A stretch of DNA of 64,000 nucleotides from Symplocastrum torsivum CPER-KK1. GTDB taxonomy: Bacteria > Cyanobacteriota > Cyanobacteriia > Cyanobacteriales > Coleofasciculaceae. Numbering within the stretch: position 1 is the first letter of the stretch; every line of letters starts with the position of its first letter. The position numbers and the translations under genes were made by a program. The stretch covers positions 62,001 through 126,000 of the forward strand of contig JAHHIF010000006.1 of NCBI GenBank assembly GCA_019358875.1, read 5' to 3'. A model generated the notes under the pieces. That model had not been told where the DNA came from. It ran no database searches and saw nothing but the letters and a program-made list of their open reading frames with translations. Shown piece after piece: positions 54,151-63,260 of the stretch.

Positions 54151-54333
54151 TTAAATTTTTCCTTCCGCTTCTGCCCTCTCCAATCCCTCTCGAATTAACC
54201 TCTGGGCTGTTTTCCCCTCAGAGCGATCCTCTGCTTCGGCGAGCTTTTTCAACTTCTCACTCTCATCTTCTGCCAAAGGCACATTCAGCCGCCGGACAAC
54301 TTCTTTGTTTTTACTTGACCCTTTTTGGCTCAT
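54151..54333 (-). CDS. Ribbon-helix-helix-like antitoxin or repressor, orphan
   Basis: A 60-aa protein starting MSQKGSSKNKEVVRRLNVPL, then DESEKLKKLAEAEDRSEG and a helix KTAQRLIREGLERAE. A short beta strand (VVRRLNVPL) followed by two helices fits a MetJ/Arc-type RHH DNA-binding protein like many plasmid and TA antitoxins. No toxin gene is adjacent on either side. Upstream are repeated ATGGTT/AACCAT half-sites that could be its operator. It might be a lone antitoxin or a small repressor. Confidence 0.65.
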   Translation of the reverse strand: MSQKGSSKNKEVVRRLNVPLAEDESEKLKKLAEAEDRSEGKTAQRLIREGLERAEAEGKI

Positions 54334-54375
54334 TATGGTTGAATAATAATCAATATGGTTTTATTAAACCATATG
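54334..54375. promoter_or_regulatory. Putative operator of the RHH gene
   Basis: ATATGGTT (54353-54360) and AACCATAT (54367-54374) form an inverted repeat, and another ATGGTT sits at 54335-54340. Dyadic half-sites directly before an RHH gene are typical of autoregulation. Confidence 0.5.
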
Positions 54376-54450
54376 TCAGAAGCCAGCGCCCATCCCAACC
54401 AAAAGATCTGCGCTGGCTCTGGCTCCAAACTCAATGGAGATACGTTAATT

Positions 54451-54642
54451 ATGCCTTACAGAGATTGTTTGAATCGGTGGTTAGTCGTTCGTCTGCTTCC
54501 TAATATGCAGCGAAAAGTCGTTGCTCGTTGTCGTACATAATCTGATGCCGATGGTCATTTGCAGATTCTTCGTCGCTTAATCCCTAACGCGAAGTTTGCG
54601 ATTATGTTTGACTCGGATTTGAAACCAGATTGTCAGCCCTAA
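54451..54642 (+). pseudogene. Pseudogene related to the intact gene at 60291
   Basis: From ATG 54451 the frame reads MPYRDCLNRWLVVRLLPNMQ and RKVVARCRT, then TAA at 54538-54540, and continues in the same frame SDADGHLQILRRLIPNAKFA and IMFDSDLKP to a TAA at 54642. The protein at 60291 has the matching IRNFPNM, RFRRRNDAEAHLQILRANNP and TFD. The in-frame stop therefore interrupts a paralogue of that gene. The C-terminal third of the paralogue is also absent. Confidence 0.75.
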
Positions 54643-54652
54643 TTTGGTTGCA

Positions 54653-54678
54653 ACAAAAAACGCCTCCCTAAGGAGGCG
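54653..54678 (-). terminator. psbA terminator
   Basis: CGCCTCC-CTAA-GGAGGCG (54661-54678) with an A-run on the + strand (TTTTTTG in the transcript) gives an intrinsic terminator 27 bp after the psbA stop. Confidence 0.85.
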
Positions 54679-54704
54679 CTTCTTAATAAGCTAGATGCTA
54701 AGAA

Positions 54705-55787
54705 TTAGCCATTGATAACTGGAGCTGTCAGAGCAACCGGAGTTGCTTCACCAGCCGCCAAGTCGAGAGGGAAGTTGTGAGCATTGCGCTCGTGCATCAC
54801 TTCCATACCCAGGTTGGCGCGGTTCAACACATCAGCCCAGGTGCCAATCACACGACCCTGTGAGTCAATGACCGACTGGTTGAAGTTGAAACCGTTCAGG
54901 TTGAACGCCATCGTGCTGATACCCAACGCGGTGAACCAGATACCGATGACAGGCCAAGCCGCGAGGAAGAAGTGCAAGCTACGGCTGTTGTTGAATGAAG
55001 CGTATTGGAAGATGAGACGACCGAAGTAGCCGTGAGCCGCAACGATGTTGTAGGTCTCTTCTTCTTGTCCAAACTTGTAACCGTAGTTCTGTGATTCGGT
55101 TTCGGTTGTTTCACGTACCAGTGAAGAAGTCACGAGTGAACCGTGCATTGCACTGAAGAGTGAACCACCGAACACACCAGCTACACCAAGTTGGTGGAAG
55201 GGGTGCATCAAGATGTTGTGCTCAGCCTGGAACACGAACATGAAGTTGAATGTTCCACTGATTCCCAAGGGCATTCCATCAGAGAAGGAACCTTGTCCGA
55301 TTGGGTAGATGAGGAATACAGCAGTCGCAGCAGCAACAGGTGCACTGTATGCTACGGCAATCCAAGGACGCATTCCTAAGCGGTAGGAAAGTTCCCACTC
55401 ACGTCCCATGTAGCAGAATACGCCGATGAGGAAGTGGAAGATTACGAGCTGGTATGGACCACCGTTGTAGAGCCACTCGTCTAAGCTAGCGGCTTCCCAG
55501 ATTGGGTAGAAGTGTAAGCCGATGGCGTTAGAAGAAGGAACTACTGCACCAGAGATGATGTTGTTTCCGTAGAGTAAGGAACCAGCAACAGGCTCGCGGA
55601 TACCATCGATGTCTACTGGGGGAGCAGCGATGAAGGCGATGATGAAGCAGGTGGTGGCGGCTAAGAGGGTAGGAATCATCAACACGCCGAACCAGCCTAC
55701 ATAGAGGCGGTTGTCGGTGCTGGTTACCCAGTTGCAGAACCGTTCCCACACGGAGGCGCTTCTTTCGCGCTGTAATGTGGTTGTCAT
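54705..55787 (-). CDS. psbA: Photosystem II D1 reaction-centre protein (Glu130 form)
   Basis: D1 binds the primary donor, pheophytin, plastoquinone QB and most ligands of the Mn4CaO5 cluster in thylakoid photosystem II. The 360-aa sequence is complete and typical: [20 protein letters not shown] at the start, Tyr161 and Asp170 present, [13 protein letters not shown] near the end, and the C-terminal extension [16 protein letters not shown] after the CtpA cleavage site. Residue 130 is Glu ([10 protein letters not shown]), the form associated with high-light D1 variants rather than the Gln130 low-light form. It is a single gene with its own promoter, 5' hairpin and terminator. Confidence 0.98.
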   Translation of the reverse strand: MTTTLQRERSASVWERFCNWVTSTDNRLYVGWFGVLMIPTLLAATTCFIIAFIAAPPVDIDGIREPVAGSLLYGNNIISGAVVPSSNAIGLHFYPIWEAASLDEWLYNGGPYQLVIFHFLIGVFCYMGREWELSYRLGMRPWIAVAYSAPVAAATAVFLIYPIGQGSFSDGMPLGISGTFNFMFVFQAEHNILMHPFHQLGVAGVFGGSLFSAMHGSLVTSSLVRETTETESQNYGYKFGQEEETYNIVAAHGYFGRLIFQYASFNNSRSLHFFLAAWPVIGIWFTALGISTMAFNLNGFNFNQSVIDSQGRVIGTWADVLNRANLGMEVMHERNAHNFPLDLAAGEATPVALTAPVING

Positions 55788-55824
55788 TTGGTTTATTATT
55801 GCTTGATTTGTTTTTTAGGTTAGG

Positions 55825-55879
55825 CAGACGTTTTTTGTCTGTCTGTAATTAGATTAAGCTTTTTATTAAATTTTGTAAA
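55825..55879 (-). promoter_or_regulatory. psbA promoter and 5' UTR hairpin
   Basis: In the transcript direction TTTACA (55879-55874) is followed after 17 bp by TAATCT (55856-55851), a plausible sigma-70 promoter. The predicted transcript would begin near 55844, directly before the hairpin CAGAC-AAAAAAC-GTCTG (55841-55825), which could stabilise the mRNA. The remaining gap to the glucosidase gene (to 56116) shows nothing further. Confidence 0.55.
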
Positions 55880-56116
55880 TAGTTTGAGACAAATTTTTTA
55901 GATTGACCAGTAGTGATGACCCAACTTCAACCGATTATCCGCTTTTCAGGATTCGGTCAGCCTATCTGTACCTAGAGGTAGTAGCTTGTTGTCAGTTGCC
56001 GTGTAACCCTCGATTTGGGAAGGCGTAAAGCCAAAGTATTCAGTAGGAAATCGGGCAGCCAGATGCGGTAGCGTCCATAGCTCGACTTCTATAAACTTGT
56101 CGTTCAATCAGGGACT

Positions 56117-58468
56117 ATGCCGCAATACTTCGGACAACTGCACACAACCAAACCGTCTTGGTCAACCATCGGAGCGATACAGGCAATACAACAAGATGAT
56201 CGCCAGGTGCGCTTTCAGTGTGGTGAACCCAGCCTAACTATTAGTGTGCTTGCCCCGAACTTAGTTAGGGTACGAATGTCACCTAGTGGCACCTTTCTAC
56301 CCCGTCGATCTTGGGCAGTAACACGGGCGGATGAACAATGGTCGCCTGTAACCTTTGAGGTACGAGAAACCGCAGAGGCTATAGAAATTGAAACGGAGCA
56401 ACTACGGATTGTTGTCCAGCGTAACCCTTGCCGTATCCAGTGCTTTGACTCAGCCGGACAGCCCTTTGCCCAAGATGCTGACCCAGTAATGAGTTGGCGG
56501 GCTGGTGCAGTTGCGGCTTGGAAACGGATTGAAGCGGAGGAACACTTCTATGGCTTTGGGGAACGCACGGGGTTACTCGACAAGTTGTCTAAAGTTCAAA
56601 CCAACTGGACGTTTGATGCACTCGATTACGACGTACTTACAGACAACATGTATCAAGCGATTCCCTTCTTCATGGCGTTGCGTCCGGGAGTTGGGTACGG
56701 GTTGTTCTTCAACACTACCTTTTGGAGTCAGTTTGATATTGGGGCCCAGCAGCCTGGTGTTTGGCGAATGGAAACACAGGGCAGTGAATTGGATTACTAC
56801 ATTATTTATGGTTCTGAACCTGCAAAGATTCTCAACACTTACACTCAACTCACAGGTCGAATGCCGTTGCCACCTCGGTGGGCACTAGGTTATCACCAAT
56901 GTCGTTGGAGCTACGAGTCTCAGGATATCGTTCGCGAACTTGCCCGTGAATTTCGCGATCGCAGAATTCCCTGTGATGTCATCCATCTCGATATCGACTA
57001 CATGGACGGGTATCGCGTCTTTACTTGGAGTTCTAAGCGTTTCGCTGATGCGCCGCAATTACTCCATGACCTGAGTCAGAAGGGTTTCAAGACAGTAACG
57101 ATTATTGACCCAGGCGTTAAGTATGAGCCAGAAGCCGATTATCGAGTTTTTGATGAAGGGCTAGAAAAGGACTATTTTGTACGCAAAACAAATGGTCAGT
57201 TATTTCATGGCTATGTCTGGCCGGATAAAGCTGTCTTTCCCGATTTCTTGCGTCCTGAGGTACGGGATTGGTGGGGAAGTTTGCAAAAAAGCCTCACGAG
57301 TATCGGCGTAGCAGGAATTTGGAACGACATGAACGAGCCTGCACTTGATGATCGTCCCTTTGGTGACCCCGGTAATAAGATTTGGTTCCCTCCCGACTCT
57401 CCACAGGGACCTGCTGAAGAAGGTGCAACCCATGCTGAAACTCACAACTTGTATGGATTGACAATGGCACAAGCATCTTATCAAGGGCTTGAGCAGTTAC
57501 GCCCTAAAGAACGTTCTTTTGTGCTGACGCGCTCCGGCTATGCGGGCATTCAACGTTGGTCAGCCGTATGGACTGGGGACAATCAAGCGCTCTGGGAACA
57601 CCTGGAAATGTCGATACCGATGCTCTGTAACTTGGGTTTATCGGGTGTTGCCTTTGTTGGTGCTGATATCGGTGGATTTGCCGGGAATGCGACGGCTGAA
57701 CTATTTGCCCGTTGGATGCAAGTGGGAATGCTTTACCCCTTAATGCGGGGACACTCGGCACTGAGTACCGCACAGCATGAACCTTGGGTATTTGGCGACA
57801 AGGCTGAGAAAATTTGCCGCGAGTACATCGAACTCCGTTATCGCTTGCTACCCTACCTCTACACTCTCTTCTGGGAATCCGCAACAACTGGGGCACCAGT
57901 TCTACGCCCTCTCCTCTATCACTTCCCCAATGACCCACAAACCTACACTCTCTCTGACCAGGTGATGCTAGGGGCTTCACTCATGGCAGCACCTATCTAC
58001 CGTCCCGGCGTTGAACACCGTGCCGTGTACTTACCAGAAGGACGTTGGTACGACTGGTGGAGTCATGAAGCTTTTGAAGGTCCCACACAGATACTTGCCC
58101 ACGCACCGCTTGAGCAGATGCCCTTGTATGTTCGGGCTGGCTCGATTATTCCGATGGCACCCGTGATGCAATATGTAGATGAGCGTCCCTTAGACCCATT
58201 AACAATTCGGGTGTGGAGAGGTACTGGCGAGTGGACGCTTTATGAAGATGACGGTCACACCTTTGAGTACAAAACAGGTGCTTGCTGCACAACAACCTAC
58301 CGCATTCATTCAGAAGAGCAACAAACAATCGTCGAAATTGGAGCGCGAGAAGGTGAGTGGACACCGACTGCGCGTGAAACGGTTGTAGACCTCGTCGGTG
58401 TTGGTGAACAACGCTTCGTCGATGATGGCACAGCACGCCAGCTAACGTTCTCAACAAATTTAGACTGA
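56117..58468 (+). CDS. GH31 family alpha-glucosidase
   Basis: A 783-aa glycoside hydrolase family 31 enzyme. An N-terminal beta-sandwich (1-235) is followed by the TIM barrel (about 240-580). The nucleophile is Asp404 in GIWNDMNEP, the acid/base Asp488 in AVWTGDNQALW. HLDIDYMDGYRVFTW and GADIGGFAGNAT are further GH31 signatures. A C-terminal beta domain closes the protein. Such enzymes release glucose from alpha-glucans or oligosaccharides; the linkage preference is not visible. No signal peptide, so it is probably cytosolic and may act on glycogen breakdown products. It is divergent from psbA. Confidence 0.92.
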   Translation: MPQYFGQLHTTKPSWSTIGAIQAIQQDDRQVRFQCGEPSLTISVLAPNLVRVRMSPSGTFLPRRSWAVTRADEQWSPVTFEVRETAEAIEIETEQLRIVVQRNPCRIQCFDSAGQPFAQDADPVMSWRAGAVAAWKRIEAEEHFYGFGERTGLLDKLSKVQTNWTFDALDYDVLTDNMYQAIPFFMALRPGVGYGLFFNTTFWSQFDIGAQQPGVWRMETQGSELDYYIIYGSEPAKILNTYTQLTGRMPLPPRWALGYHQCRWSYESQDIVRELAREFRDRRIPCDVIHLDIDYMDGYRVFTWSSKRFADAPQLLHDLSQKGFKTVTIIDPGVKYEPEADYRVFDEGLEKDYFVRKTNGQLFHGYVWPDKAVFPDFLRPEVRDWWGSLQKSLTSIGVAGIWNDMNEPALDDRPFGDPGNKIWFPPDSPQGPAEEGATHAETHNLYGLTMAQASYQGLEQLRPKERSFVLTRSGYAGIQRWSAVWTGDNQALWEHLEMSIPMLCNLGLSGVAFVGADIGGFAGNATAELFARWMQVGMLYPLMRGHSALSTAQHEPWVFGDKAEKICREYIELRYRLLPYLYTLFWESATTGAPVLRPLLYHFPNDPQTYTLSDQVMLGASLMAAPIYRPGVEHRAVYLPEGRWYDWWSHEAFEGPTQILAHAPLEQMPLYVRAGSIIPMAPVMQYVDERPLDPLTIRVWRGTGEWTLYEDDGHTFEYKTGACCTTTYRIHSEEQQTIVEIGAREGEWTPTARETVVDLVGVGEQRFVDDGTARQLTFSTNLD

Positions 58469-58507
58469 CGCAGTGATTGGAAAGGCAAGGAAGGGGAAGA
58501 CTCAATG

Positions 58508-58622
58508 CTGTTCGGATAAAGCCGACCTAACCCCCCAACCCTCCTTCCCTGCTAGGGAAGGGGGGGAGTCCTGCTCTCCTCTCCTAAGAGAAGAGGGGTT
58601 GGGGGAGAGGTTAACCGAACAG
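58508..58622. repeat. 115-bp inverted-repeat element (CTGTTCGG ... CCGAACAG)
   Basis: CTGTTCGG (58508-58515) and CCGAACAG (58615-58622) are perfect outer arms. Inside, CCTAACCCCCCAACCCTCC mirrors GGGGTTGGGGGAGAGGTTA, and CTTCCCTGCTAGGGAAG is a central hairpin. It is a MITE-like repeat of the CCCCAACC class. The rest of 58469-58853 has no gene. Confidence 0.65.
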
Positions 58623-58853
58623 TATTGGGGGAAGACTAGTCTGTCTTTGAGCTAGCGTATTTGTTACTCTTCCTCTCCACTCCACTCAATGCCTCATAAC
58701 CTGGGACTGATGAACGTTTCTTCACAGGTTGCTAACTTAGGTTGGATACTCGCAGTACCAAAAGTTTTTGGCGTTGCATTCAAGATCAGCTAATCTAGCT
58801 GCATCGAACTAGAATTACGGCTTTGTCAAGCCACAGCAGGTGGGAGGTTGTTT

Positions 58854-60002
58854 GTGAGTCTAGGCAGATGGATTGGCTTACTTGCCTTTATCGTCTCCGT
58901 GTACATCTTGTGGGAAATTCGGCAGGTAGTGTTACTTATATTTGCCGCCGTCGTGCTTGCCAATGCCTTAAATATTTTGGTGAAACGATTCCATCAGTCG
59001 GGGATGAAGCGGGCTTTTGCTGTCCTGCTTGCGATTTTTCTCTTGATTGCAGTCTTTGTCGGCTTTTTCTTGGTAATTGTGCCGCCCTTTGCTTCTCAGT
59101 TTCAAGAGCTAAGTGAGTTAGTTCCCAAAGGGATACAACGATTCAGCAGTTGGTTTGAGATACTCCAAAGTCGGATTTCTCCTCAGTTGATGGAGTATAT
59201 TCCGAATGTTGACCAACTGATTCAACAGTTACAGCCTTTAGCTAATCGATTGTTGGGTGGTGGCTTCACATTTTTCTCTAGTTCTTTGGGCTTCCTTGGT
59301 CAGTTTTTGCTGGTGCTAATTTTGACGTTGATGCTATTAGCTGACCCTACCCCTTATCGTAAAAGTTTTATACGACTTTTTCCCTCTTTTTATCGGCATA
59401 GAGTCGAAAATATATTAGATCAATGTGAGGTGGCTTTGCGGGGGTGGCTGATTGGTATTCTCTTCAATATGTTTGTCATTGCCTCGTTGAGTTTTGTTGG
59501 CTTGCTGATACTGAGAGTACCGTTAGCCTTAGCACAAGCCGCGTTAGCAGGTATTTTGACTTTTATTCCTAATATTGGACCGGCGTTAAGTGTTATACCG
59601 CCAATTGCGATCGCTTTACTTGAGACACCTTGGAAAGCGCTCGCGGTGTTGATTCTCTACGTGTTGATTCAACAAGTTGAGTCGAACTTGCTCACGCCTT
59701 ATGTAATGGCACAACAGGTGTCACTATTACCTGCTGTAACGTTACTTGCTCAAGTATTTTTTGCGACTTTTTTCGGTTTCTTAGGCTTACTCCTAGCTCT
59801 GCCTTTAACTGTTGTTGCTCAGGTTTGGCTTAAGGAAGTAGTCATTAAAGATATTCTTGATCAATGGCAGGGTCACAAAAAAAAACAGACTGAATTAGTC
59901 ATTGTTAATGATTCACCTGAGGCACATGAGTCTGATCAGGCAGCCCAAGAGAATATAGCCATTCACGATAAGCCAAGTGCTAATGATTTAGAGAGGAAAT
60001 AG
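58854..60002 (+). CDS. AI-2E (PerM) family transporter
   Basis: A 382-aa membrane protein of the AI-2E/PerM family, with about eight helices. Two N-terminal helix pairs are followed by the long amphipathic middle (about 80-150) and the C-terminal block with FIPNIGPALSVIPPIAIAL and QQVESNLLTPYVMAQ. Members move small solutes or act as Na+/H+ or other exporters; AI-2 export is shown for only some. GTG at 58854, with GGGAGG six bases before it, is preferred to the TTG at 58848. The C-terminal tail is polar and charged. Confidence 0.88.
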   Translation: MSLGRWIGLLAFIVSVYILWEIRQVVLLIFAAVVLANALNILVKRFHQSGMKRAFAVLLAIFLLIAVFVGFFLVIVPPFASQFQELSELVPKGIQRFSSWFEILQSRISPQLMEYIPNVDQLIQQLQPLANRLLGGGFTFFSSSLGFLGQFLLVLILTLMLLADPTPYRKSFIRLFPSFYRHRVENILDQCEVALRGWLIGILFNMFVIASLSFVGLLILRVPLALAQAALAGILTFIPNIGPALSVIPPIAIALLETPWKALAVLILYVLIQQVESNLLTPYVMAQQVSLLPAVTLLAQVFFATFFGFLGLLLALPLTVVAQVWLKEVVIKDILDQWQGHKKKQTELVIVNDSPEAHESDQAAQENIAIHDKPSANDLERK

Positions 60003-60290
60003 GGGATAAGTCAGCAAATCTACTGATAAGTAAGTTAGTGGAAATTAACAGTGTTGGTTGAGTGTGATTAAGGATTGGGGATTAAGGAACTTTACTTAGT
60101 CCTTGTCATCGTCCCTAGACAAATAACCTACCCCTAAAACTCTCCCCCTGCCTTTCCGGCTTCCCTGGCTTCCCCTGCCTTTTCTCTTCATCGCGATCGC
60201 TTTTCTTAAAAAAATAACTACGCACCAAGAAGCGCGGTAGCATAAATCCTGCTGCTTAAGCAGATTGCATCTACTAACAAGGAAAGTCTC

Positions 60291-60581
60291 ATGAATTACA
60301 AAAATAAGCTGCTTCCATGGTGTATAATTCGCAACTTCCCTAATATGCACTCACAGCTCATCATTCGCTTTCGCCGCCGCAATGACGCTGAAGCCCATCT
60401 ACAAATCCTCAGGGCGAACAATCCAAACGCTTCCTACGAAATCACGTTTGATGTGACACCAGAGCAATCGGACTGGACTATCCAGCAAGGACAACTTCAA
60501 TTCCACCGGAATTTTGAGTTAAATAACCGATTTCATCAATCCACTCTTGTAAGGGCGCAGCATTTGGATAGCCAAACTTAG
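60291..60581 (+). CDS. Small cyanobacterial protein, unknown; paralogue of the 54451 pseudogene
   Basis: A 96-aa basic protein: KLLPWCIIRNFPNMHSQLII, RFRRRNDAEAHLQILRANNP, then ASYEITFD and a Gln-rich tail. AAGGAAAG lies shortly before the ATG. I recognise the pattern as a recurrent cyanobacterial hypothetical (WCIIRxLPNxQ, RRRxDAEAHLQILR) without known function. The existence of a decayed relative 6 kb away indicates a small multi-copy family. Divergent spacer upstream holds only low-complexity sequence. Confidence 0.65.
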   Translation: MNYKNKLLPWCIIRNFPNMHSQLIIRFRRRNDAEAHLQILRANNPNASYEITFDVTPEQSDWTIQQGQLQFHRNFELNNRFHQSTLVRAQHLDSQT

Positions 60582-60872
60582 GATGTAGTCATAACTAGGC
60601 TGATGTGCATTCAAATTGCATTTTGCTCTTGACGGTTGGGTCAATCGGGGCTGGGGAGTGGCGATTAGGGATTAGGGATTGGGATGAATCAAAATGGGCT
60701 TGTGCCCGCTTGATTTGGAAAAATTCTTGACCTGCCGCCAGTCCCCAGAGACATGAAGGACGTTCCTCTCCACTTGATCTAAACTGACAAATTTGCCCTG
60801 TTACTTAAAGGCAACGAGAGCTTAGTTCCCGAATCCTGTGCCCCTGTTGCACATACGCCGATAACTCATATC

Positions 60873-62072
60873 ATGCGAACCCTTGCTGAAATTAATGACA
60901 AAATTCGTCGCCAACGTGCTGTGGTTTGGACGGTAGAAGAACTGAAAGCACGGGTAGCAGAGGTTGGTGTTACTCAGGCGGCAAAAGAAGTGGATGTAAT
61001 TACCACTGGCACATTTGAACCAATGGAGTCGTCGGGAGCGATTATCAACTTGGGTCATACAGACCCACCTATGAAGATTCGTAAGTGCTGGATAGATGGT
61101 GTCCCGGCTTATGCTGGCTTTGGGGCAGTGGATTTATATTTAGGGGCAACTCAAGTCGTAGACTATACAGGTACGAGCGAACTTCCAGACGTTGAAGAGT
61201 CGAGAGAACGCGGCGGCGGTCATGTCATTGAAGACCTGATTGCGGGTAAACCGATACAGTTACGAGCGATTGGGCAGGTCACAGACTGCTACCCTAGAGC
61301 ATCTTTTGAGACAACCATTACACGCGAAACAATTAATCAGTTTTATTTATTTAATCCCCGGAATCTATACCAAAACTTTATTGTGGGTGTAAATGGAGGC
61401 GATCGCCCTTTATATACCTACCTTGGTCCCCTTCAACCCCGACTTTCAAATGCCGTCTATTCCAACCCTGGTGCCATTTCTCCCCTCCTGAATGACCCAG
61501 ATCTAAAACTCATTGGGATTGGAACTCAGATTTTCCTGGGTGGTGGCATCGGCTACATTGCATGGGAAGGCACTCAGCATTTCCCTTTACAAAAACGTCT
61601 TCCGAATCGCACACCAATTGGGCCTGCTGCAACTCTCGCTTTGATTGGTGACGCTAAGCTGATGAACCCTAAGTGGGTACGGGGATGCTATTTCAAAAAC
61701 TATGGTCCATCCCTAATGCTTGGCGTTGGCGTACCCCTGCCTGTTTTAACAGAAGAGGTTGTTAATGCTTGTGCTGTCCAAGATAAGGATATCGTTGCTC
61801 CCGTAGTGGACTTTTCCATTCCTCGTCGTGTCCGTCCTACCTTTGGGTTAGTAAGCTACGCCCAACTTAAAACAGGTCGCATCGTCATTGATGGCAAAGC
61901 AGTACGGGTTGCTCCCCTTGCCAGCATCTTCCTCTCGCGGCAAGTTGCTTTGGAATTGAAGCAATGGATTGAAAGCGGCGAGTTTACTCTTACTGAACCC
62001 GTTGCGGCAATTCCGATGGATCGCTCTTTCTTACCTCAAGATCGTTGGGGTTCTCAAATTGCTCTGGAGTAG
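60873..62072 (+). CDS. DUF39 / homocysteine-biosynthesis (HcyBio) family sulfurtransferase-like protein
   Basis: A 399-aa soluble protein of the DUF39 family. Typical parts: TLAEINDKIRRQRAVVWTVE at the N-terminus, VDVITTGTFEPMESSGAIINLGH near 40, IRKCWIDGVPAYAGFGAVDL with a conserved Cys, GQVTDCYPRASFETTIT with another Cys, and GIGTQIFLGGGIGYIAWEGTQ near 215. In methanogens DUF39 proteins convert aspartate semialdehyde to homocysteine using sulfide; CBS or ferredoxin domains present there are absent here. A role in sulfur assimilation is likely but not shown. Confidence 0.85.
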   Translation: MRTLAEINDKIRRQRAVVWTVEELKARVAEVGVTQAAKEVDVITTGTFEPMESSGAIINLGHTDPPMKIRKCWIDGVPAYAGFGAVDLYLGATQVVDYTGTSELPDVEESRERGGGHVIEDLIAGKPIQLRAIGQVTDCYPRASFETTITRETINQFYLFNPRNLYQNFIVGVNGGDRPLYTYLGPLQPRLSNAVYSNPGAISPLLNDPDLKLIGIGTQIFLGGGIGYIAWEGTQHFPLQKRLPNRTPIGPAATLALIGDAKLMNPKWVRGCYFKNYGPSLMLGVGVPLPVLTEEVVNACAVQDKDIVAPVVDFSIPRRVRPTFGLVSYAQLKTGRIVIDGKAVRVAPLASIFLSRQVALELKQWIESGEFTLTEPVAAIPMDRSFLPQDRWGSQIALE

Positions 62073-62080
62073 AAGTGGTC

Positions 62081-62257
62081 AGCTATCAGCAGTTAGCTAT
62101 CAGCTAGAAGCCAAGTCACCAAAAAGTGATTGGGTAGCCAACTAAACGCCGCCATCATTCTTCGCTCCTCCCACTGGCAGGAGCGTTACGGAATATTATT
62201 GGGCTTGTATTAGCCTCAGCCTCGCTGTTGAGGGCTGATAGCTGAAAGCTGATAGCT
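62081..62257. repeat. Long inverted repeat built of AGCTATCAG units
   Basis: AGCTATCAGC and AGCTATCAGCT blocks (62081-62105) are mirrored by GGCTGATAGC and AAAGCTGATAGCT blocks (62233-62257), with matching spacing. Together they form a long stem over 125 nt, between the convergent DUF39 and 62262 genes. Inner short dyads (GGCAGGAGCG, GCCTCAGCCTCG) are also present. Confidence 0.65.
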
Positions 62258-62261
62258 TAAA

Positions 62262-63260
62262 TCAAGAAGGACTCCCGGAAGTGCCTCCGCCACCTCGCTG
62301 TTCGCTGCGCTTGATTGGTTTGGGAACCGATTCTCGACGCTTGGGTGGTGTTGTTGCTGCTGGACGCTCTCCTTTGCGAACAGGGCGTTGATTAGAGGTA
62401 CTCTTTCTTCCTTCAGGTCGCCTTCCGTAAGGGGGTTTCCTTCCGGTTCGCTTCTTCACAGGCATTAAACCAATGTCGTTTGCCTCCTGAATCAGCAGAG
62501 TATTAGCCTGTAGCTGGATATGCAAATCCCAGAAGTGACCAACAGCCCGGTCTCCTAGAGAACCCTTAAGCTTCAATTTAAAAAACTTAATTTTCTCTGA
62601 CTCTTTGCGAGGAGACTGCTTAATCTTGACGATTACTTGTTCTTGTTCCCGCGACTGGTAAATTACCTCACCGCGAATGGAAAAGTAGCCATCATTAAGA
62701 ACCGATGAGGAGTCAGATTTTGGCTCGTCTGTAACCTTCTGTGTCTCAGAACTCTCCGACACTTCCTCAGTCGAGGAGGGTGCAGTTGATGCTGGCTGAT
62801 TCAGTTTTTCGGGTTCCCAAACCCCAACAATTTGGACATGTAAGTTACCGTCTTCTTGCCTTGAACGGGGATAAACAACCCAAAGGTGGGGTTGATCTAA
62901 GCTCAAGTGATTCTTCACCAAGCTCATCACTCGACCTAGTAACACTGCATCAATCAATGTTCCATCCGCCGCCAAGAGCGTGCCCCGCGTTAATTGGTCT
63001 ACCGAAGGCATATATTGCCCTCGTATTAGACCAATCGCTCGGTACTGCATCGCTTCACTCGGCGGAGGAATCGGTTGCTGTCGCTGAACGTCTGGTAACG
63101 TTGTCTCAGTTGAATCAGCCGTTTGGGCTGATTCAGTGGGCGTGTTTGGCGAATCGTCGGCTGGCGTTGATTGGTGCTGGTTTTGCACACTGTTCGTTTC
63201 TGGTGGATGATCACCAGACGACTTAGGTGAGTCGGAAGACCGATTCACGAGATGACTCAT
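62262..63260 (-). CDS. Cyanobacterial protein with disordered ends and basic tail, unknown
   Basis: A 332-aa protein in three parts. Residues 1-65 are Ser/Thr/Pro/Gln-rich and disordered. About 70-250 is the conserved-looking core: AMQYRAIGLIRGQYMPSVDQ, a short beta segment LWVVYPRS, and EKIKFFKLKLKGSLGDRAVG. Residues 265-332 are strongly basic (KKRTGRKPPYGRRPEGRKS), suited to RNA or ribosome binding. No membrane segment. I believe similar proteins occur across cyanobacteria, without known function. It is divergent from the TPR gene at the window end. Confidence 0.75.
   Translation of the reverse strand: MSHLVNRSSDSPKSSGDHPPETNSVQNQHQSTPADDSPNTPTESAQTADSTETTLPDVQRQQPIPPPSEAMQYRAIGLIRGQYMPSVDQLTRGTLLAADGTLIDAVLLGRVMSLVKNHLSLDQPHLWVVYPRSRQEDGNLHVQIVGVWEPEKLNQPASTAPSSTEEVSESSETQKVTDEPKSDSSSVLNDGYFSIRGEVIYQSREQEQVIVKIKQSPRKESEKIKFFKLKLKGSLGDRAVGHFWDLHIQLQANTLLIQEANDIGLMPVKKRTGRKPPYGRRPEGRKSTSNQRPVRKGERPAATTPPKRRESVPKPIKRSEQRGGGGTSGSPS

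Noticed and set aside
54090..54503. 137-codon frame on the + strand
   Set aside because: It lies mostly antisense to the RHH gene and has no ribosome-binding site or family pattern.
58473..58655. 60-codon frame on the + strand
   Set aside because: It covers the 115-bp inverted repeat and encodes low-complexity sequence.
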